NCBI GenBank assembly: GCA_018881555.1
Contig: JACAXG010000105.1
Span: 1-64,000 of the forward strand
Length of the DNA: 64,000 nucleotides
Reading direction: 5' to 3'
Source of the DNA: Amblyornis subalaris
Taxonomy: Eukaryota; Chordata; Aves; Passeriformes; Ptilonorhynchidae
Shown here: positions 58,728 to 64,000 of the stretch, one piece after another
Numbering within the stretch: position 1 is the first letter of the stretch
Layout of the letters: each line of letters opens with the position of its first letter
Notes under the pieces: generated by a model
Databases searched by the model: none
Told to the model about the DNA's origin: nothing
What the model saw: only the letters and a program-made list of their open reading frames with translations
Translations under genes and position numbers: made by a program

Positions 58728-60690
58728 TGTGGTGGGTTAGCCCAGTGTGGAATTCTAATTGGTTAAAATAGCTGATGGACAGCTGCAGGGATGCTTTTGT
58801 GCTCTGCCACAGAATTAAAACAGCTGATGGATAGCTAGTTAAAACCAATGATATAACTTGGAAATGCCTCTGCAGTGACCTATTTAAAAAAAAAGACCCA
58901 GGAAGTGTGCTCTCTCTTTTCCTCCTGCCTCTCCCATGTGGAGGGACGGCTCCTGGGACCGGGCCCCCTTCCATCCAGCTGTGGCGCCAGGCCATGCTGG
59001 CCCAGCAGGCCCGGGAGCCGAGGCCACTGCTGTGGCTTATGCTAATTCGCAGCCACGAAACTGCTGCGANCAGCTTACACCCTGGGACCATGCAACTGCG
59101 TGGGTCCCGGCGCGGGGCTTCCCTGCGGCGGAGCGACTCCAATTCTCCCCATGGCGCAGCGCGGATTGTGTTGAGTATTGGCTAGAGACTACCACACAGC
59201 CGATAACGGGAACACACAACGAGGAATCCAATCCTCCAGGTATAACTTCAGATCCTAGCTTTTCTTCCGAATCAGAGATAATGGGAGAATGTGCATAAGA
59301 GAGACAACATGGAACCTGCCACGTGGAGAGACCTGACGTGGCGGTACCAAGGTCAGAGAAAGAGAACAGATCCACTGAATAGAGAGCTGAGATTTTCTCC
59401 TGGAAGCCTTGGTGAGCTGTAATCTGACAGACTACTTTCTCTATAATTCGTTTTGACACTACATTGGGGGGATGAAGAATCTGATACAGCCGTGAAAAAG
59501 AGTATTCACAACAGAGTGTATAGATGCTGAGAAGCTTGTAGAGATTGGAGAAGAGGACGTTTTACTTCCAGACTGGGATTGCTCGTCCTTAAAAGCCTAA
59601 CCCCATTGGACTTTCTTATGACCCACAGACTGTGAGGGTTTTGTGGGAGAGAAGTGGTTTATCAAATTGTTTTACCATGAGCAGCCACGTTCCGGGTGGG
59701 AGTAGCTGTTGCAGTTATTTATAAAGTTACAGCAGAAGAAAACTCTTTTCTATAAGTATAAAGAGAGACTTTTAAAATAATATACTGACCAAATCCTATG
59801 TTGTTTTCCCTTTACGCGGTTGTTGGAAAGTGGGAAGGTATTAGAAGATGAAAAGTTATCTGATTATGGGCCTGTCACGGTTTGGACAAACTTTGTTTAT
59901 TTAACAAAACCCAGCTGCTGGGGGCAGGGTGCACGCAGGCACCAGGGGAAGGGAAAAGGAATATAAAAAATGAATAATATTAGATAATAAAGCCTCTCGT
60001 GATGAAGACAACCTGGATGAATTCAGAGTCCTTTGTTTCTCGGGTGTAGTTTCTGCTCTGTCTCCCTCCGGGTCTTGGCTGGTGCCGGCCTCCTCGGGCT
60101 CAGGGTGGGGTAGGCCCCAGAGTTCAGTAGTCTGTTGTAAAGTTCCAAAGAAAGAAAGAGAAAAACAAAAACAATCCCAGAAAAAAACCTGTCCTCTCTC
60201 CGTGCCTCAGGCAGAGGAGGAAAAAAGCCAAAAGCAAGTTTTGACTCCCTCCGATATCCTTCAGCTGAGCAAAAGCAGGGCAAAAACTCACAGGAAAAAA
60301 AAGGTAAGAAGTGTTCCCTCTGCATCCAACTGCAGAAAAAAGCGGCTGGCAAGAGCTCTCTCCTGAGAAGCAAGTTTCTCCTGAGAACCACAACAAAGAT
60401 AGCTGATAAAGCCAGGAATGTAAACACCTTTGAAGAAAACCAAAACAAGTGCCTGGCTTCTTGAGCCAGCTTAAAGACACAGAGTTAATATTTTTCATTA
60501 AGCAGGCGATTGGGATACATAGCATCATAAAGTCACCCTAGGACAGGGCCTTAATATTTTTTCTTTATTATTCTGTTTTTATTTTTAGCTCTATTAGTAA
60601 TAAAATCTTTTTACTATTTCAAGTTTGTGCCTGTTTTGCCATATAGTTCTCCCGTTCTTTCTTCATATCCATATTTCTCCTCATGAAATT
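58728..60690 (+). mobile_element. ERVL-type LTR interrupted by a younger solo LTR
   Basis: It starts TGTGGTGGGTTAGCCC, a typical avian ERVL LTR opening. A 20-bp block (aaaatagctgatggacagct and a variant) is directly repeated about 52 bp apart near 58,765 and 58,817. A GC-rich centre (58,920-59,160) follows. After the nested LTR (59,873-60,545) the text resumes with the closing R/U5 part, including AATAAAATC (60,599-60,607). The right end is only approximate, because no matching duplication was found. Confidence 0.65.
59873..60545 (-). mobile_element. Nested solo LTR (673 bp) with perfect 5-bp duplication
   Basis: Plus-strand ends TGTCACGGTTTGG and CACCCTAGGACA are flanked by identical gggcc (59,868-59,872 and 60,546-60,550). 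On the minus strand it opens TGTCCTAGGGTGACTTTATG, a familiar avian LTR start, and closes with AAATAAAC about 30 bp before its end. The flanking older LTR reads through when this copy plus one duplication is removed. Confidence 0.9.
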
Positions 60691-62370
60691 AAAAGCTAAT
60701 TCCCCTAAAGATTAACTTATCGTGGATGTCTGGCATATCTCCAGGTAGACCCATGACATGCAACCTGCNTGTCAAGTCATTGTCAGAGCTAGTTTGATGC
60801 TAGATGCAGTATCTTGCCTGCTAAAGTGACTTATACAGAACAATTTATGGTTACAGAATTCTGGTTTCTTGGTGAGACATTAGGGGATGCAATAAATTCT
60901 AATTTTTCCTTCCAGTGCATCAGCATTTTGTACAGACTTAAATACTAAGATAGGCAATTTGGGGCCATTGAAAATAAGCCCTCAGAATCTGTCTCCCATC
61001 TTGAATACCTCCTTGTTTCCATGGAAGAATTAATGAAATCTGTAAATGCTGCTTGGCAATAAAGAACCCCATTAGGTGGAATTATTTGTCATCTTTCTTT
61101 CTTTTCCTAGTCTATCCAGGCAGAGTTGTTATTAAATTGCATGTTTTTCAAGTTCTTTATCAATCAAGCTAAAGCAGGGTCTGAATTGAACATGCAAATG
61201 CAAATCATGGGGGAAAATGTTCAATTTGAGCCTGGATCTGAACATATGACTTCAATTCTTGCTTCCAGCTTGAAAGAACAGCCCACTGCCTGAAGTCATG
61301 CCCAGTTGATCTAAGGCAAAAGGATGAAGCTGCTTCCTTTCTACCCTCTTCCTTTCTGTTTCCTTCTGCTGGGGGAAGGACTTTATGATCCTTCATTTGC
61401 TCACTCTTACCAACTGTCAAGAAAGATGGATTCAGATATAAGCAAAGTATGTGTTCCAAAGGCTGGCCTTTTGTCTTCCAGCTCTCGATCTCTACTTATG
61501 CTCTTTCTGAAGTTCCGTTGCAGGAGGAGGATGCCACACCAATTTTCTGTACTGTCCATGATCAGAATGGATGAAATTAGGATGAGATTTTGAAGCAAGG
61601 TGCACATACAAAGAATCCCATCATCCTCTGTGAGGTTGCTCAAACGAGGAAAGTGAAAGATATGCAAAACTATTTCAGGAATGAGAGTGGAAGAATAATG
61701 CTATAGAAGGAAAGGATGATTTTGGAGACAGTATTTTATACTTTCAGGATATTTGAATTATTTTAGGCCTTACAAAGCAGTCTTCCAAATATGTAATACT
61801 GTATGTGAACAACACTCCAGAAGAAAAACTGTATGATATTAACCCCAAATCTATCACCTACATCCCTGTAAATCTCCTGTCAGACAAACAAGGAAATGGA
61901 TATTAAAACAGAAAAATACATTCTTGAATATCCAGCACTATCTGTATAAGAGCAGATGAAAATTCATTTTATTCTAAATTGGGAATTCTGCCATTCCTAA
62001 CAAAAGGCTACTATCCTGTCATTCATGAATAGGAAAAACACTGGCCCAACACATTTATATCTCATGTCTTCCATCCTTCGGACCCTATTGACAAAGTAAA
62101 TAGTTGTGTTCAACCATATAGCAAGCTTCCTCCAAAACAAGAAAAATGAAATGCCCATTGCAATGGACTGTTTTCCTTCCTTCCTTCCTTCCTTCCTTCC
62201 TTCCTTCCTTCCTTCTGTGCCTTTTTTCCTTTAATTTTGTAATTTTTCACTCTCTCTCTTTTTTTTAATTAAGCTTTTTTTTTTCAAGTTTAAGAGGTGA
62301 ATAAAAAATAAATATGAACCAAACAGAGTGTGGGCCTATAACATTATTATTTAGATCAACCCTTTGAAAA
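60691..62370. other. No gene seen
   Basis: AT-rich sequence with a (CCTT)n microsatellite near 62,172. No supported exon. Confidence 0.45.
62172..62215 (+). repeat. (CCTT)n microsatellite
   Basis: About ten uninterrupted CCTT units. Confidence 0.97.
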
Positions 62371-62375
62371 GTATT

Positions 62376-62669
62376 TGACGCACAACATTGTCTTACTTTT
62401 TTGGCACTGTACGTATGACATTGGCGATTCCTAAAATGGACCCTGCTTGGCACAAGCAAAGCCACACAGACAATGTTGTGTACGAGCAAAATAAACTTTA
62501 TTGAGAGTACATGTGGTTTATATACGTTCTTTTGGTCACNCGTCTCATTCCTTATATGGTATTCTTTCGGTCACCCAATGAATCACACGTCTCAGTCCTT
62601 ATATGGTATTTTTTCGGTCACCCAACCAATGACACATCTCAGTCCTTATATGGATTTATACAAGCATCA
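62376..62669 (-). repeat. ERV-C LTR with tandem CArG-box enhancer (294 bp)
   Basis: Minus-strand ends TGATGC and GCGTCA mirror each other. U3 holds three CCATATAAGG boxes (62,550-62,559, 62,597-62,606, 62,644-62,653) at an exact 47-bp period, two of them with an ATTGG box. CGTATATAAACC (62,516-62,527) is the TATA box, and AATAAA (62,497-62,502) lies only about 20 bp further, giving a very short R. This compact layout resembles alpharetroviral LTRs. The boundaries are inferred from the ends because the partner LTR is outside the window. Confidence 0.65.
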
Positions 62670-63000
62670 GTCTCATCTATCCCATCTCTTCCCATATCTC
62701 CCCCTTTCTTATTTACAAAACAAAACATTTCTAAAATTAAAACATATCTGATCCATTGCTGAAATCCCACAAACCAGCTACCAAGCAAGTTCCATTCATC
62801 TTGTTCCCTCAGTCTCTCAACAAGCTGATGATGAAACTGGAGTGACCAAGGCTGGTTGGACCACTCTTGCAGGTACCCATTGTGGACTAGAATCTGTGAA
62901 AGCACATGCATATCTTCGCTCCCAGGGTTATTAATAGAGAGTCTTTCCATTTTTCACTTCCAAGATTCTTAATAAGTCTAAGTGAGTCTGTGGTCTGCTA
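62670..63000 (-). pseudogene. ERV-C env-tail-like fragment
   Basis: The minus-strand frame reaching to 62,950 carries a leucine- and glutamine-rich segment followed by a hydrophobic stretch (FQQWIRYVLILEMF) before the purine tract. This fits the position of a transmembrane anchor at the end of env. Similarity is positional and compositional only. Confidence 0.4.
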
Positions 63001-64000
63001 AAATGATATTGGATGGGGGTTAGGTCATTCTGAATGTGATTTAAAAAATTAAGAACATACAAAGGTTTTTACAGTCTTTCATGGGAGGTATATCACACCC
63101 CCCTTTTTTGTTTTAAAATGCGTAACATAGCATGCACTTTTTTTATTGTGAATAGTAAAACAATACATCTAATAAAATAACGAGTATACACCGAGTAAAA
63201 ATATCGTAAATACTATACCATCACCCAGAGTCTGTAATTGCTGGGGAAATCCATCTCACGTGAATACTTGGAAGACCTTTCCCGGGCAAGGCTTCCAAGC
63301 TTCCTGAAAGGGGGTCCAGCTTCCACAAGACCAAATTAACAAGTCAAGGTGACTTGACTATATTTTTAGTTCAGAAACAGCTGGGTTTGTTGGCTTACTT
63401 TCCTGTCCAGTCAGGGTTAAAGCTTGGCCAGAGCCTTAACCTTGAGTGGAAGGGTTTTCCTAAAATACCTACAAGCAAATTTCTATTAATCTCAATTGGT
63501 AAAACTTCCTTAAAATGATACATGTAGCAACACAATGGTATATAAAAGTTTGTAAATGTAAAGCAGCCGGCTTTGTCATGTATCTTAGGTAAGTAACGGT
63601 ACCATGGACAACTGCAAACAACCAAAGGAATGCATACATATAGCATCAAATAATACCTTATGGATAAATCCCTTTATAAAAATTTTATGTGTTAACGTTA
63701 TAATATAAACAACATATTTAGAATCATTAACTATATTAACTGCTTCTGCGGGCAGAAATACATTACACTCACACAGGTAATTTGCTGAAAATACAAAGTT
63801 AGGCTTAGCAAGAACAAAAAAAATGATTCTCTGATTAGGTAAAACTTATTTTCTAATAATAATAGCTTGCATTCAGAAAGACACCAACGTTGGGACAGAG
63901 CAAGCACCTCTTAAGAGTTCAAAATAAGACAGAAGGCCTCTTAACTGCAAAATGGCATGCAAACATAGTGATCTCTCTTAATTCCACAGGCTTCTGGGCA
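63001..64000. other. ERV-C interior, unassigned
   Basis: AT-rich; a minus-strand frame at 63,649-63,395 has hydrophobic and cysteine content but no recognised domain. Probably decayed env or other ERV-C interior. Confidence 0.35.

Larger units (their letters stand above)
62376..64000 (-). mobile_element. ERV-C: 3' end of a provirus, cut by the window edge
   Basis: A short LTR (62,376-62,669) is preceded on the minus strand by purine-rich sequence (62,670-62,712) suited to plus-strand priming. Upstream of that, to the right edge, is AT-rich interior with decayed env-like text. The 5' part, target duplication and age cannot be judged from this window. Confidence 0.65.

Noticed and set aside
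58936..59298. Plus-strand 120-codon frame and its minus-strand partners at 58.7-59.5 kb
   Set aside because: They fall in the GC-rich centre of an ERVL-type LTR and show no domain.

Overview
This is a gene-poor, repeat-rich stretch of a bird genome, most consistent with a songbird. CR1 retroposon fragments with the avian 3' tail (7.8-8.9, 12.8, 45.7 and 50.3 kb) and many avian-type retroviral LTRs support this. No intact host gene is seen. The only host-gene material is a minus-strand, ANKRD26-like partial gene (about 3,962-6,842). Its three C-terminal coiled-coil exons are open and have good splice sites, but its ankyrin and central coiled-coil parts carry stops or are missing, so it is most likely a pseudogene.

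The rest is dominated by layers of endogenous retroviruses. ERV-A (32,539-41,935, minus strand) is a 9.4-kb defective provirus with two LTRs, a perfect 6-bp target duplication (gaagat), a tRNA-Lys-type primer site, and gag, pro, pol and env in three frames joined by two canonical -1 slippery heptamers. Its reverse transcriptase is split by a 667-bp solo LTR of another family, inserted in the opposite orientation with its own 6-bp duplication (ggagaa). ERV-B (20,688-24,148, plus strand) is a 3.5-kb provirus with a 6-bp duplication (gcatag). It has no recognisable gag or pol. It holds a GC-rich segment with duplicated promoter-like motifs and an env remnant related to that of ERV-A. ERV-C (62,376 to the right edge, minus strand) is the 3' end of a provirus with a short LTR carrying three CArG boxes at an exact 47-bp period. 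An ERVL-type pol fragment lies at the left edge.

Solo LTRs are scattered between these. Some have 5-bp duplications (2.2, 9.3, 15.1, 28.1, 49.1, 53.5 and 59.9 kb) and one has a 6-bp duplication (50.8 kb); in several cases the two copies differ at one base. Two are nested inside older elements. One family occurs three times (2,225, 9,998 and 53,466).

Other notable structure: a 44-bp perfect palindrome followed within 130 bp by two further inverted repeats (45,321-45,446), separate perfect hairpins at 18.8, 48.7 and 55.5 kb, and microsatellites. The long AT-rich intervals (16.1-20.7, 24.2-27.4, 30.2-32.5, 41.9-45.3, 46.2-48.1, 51.2-53.4 and 55.2-58.7 kb) show no supported gene. All homology calls were made by reading the sequence; no database search was run.
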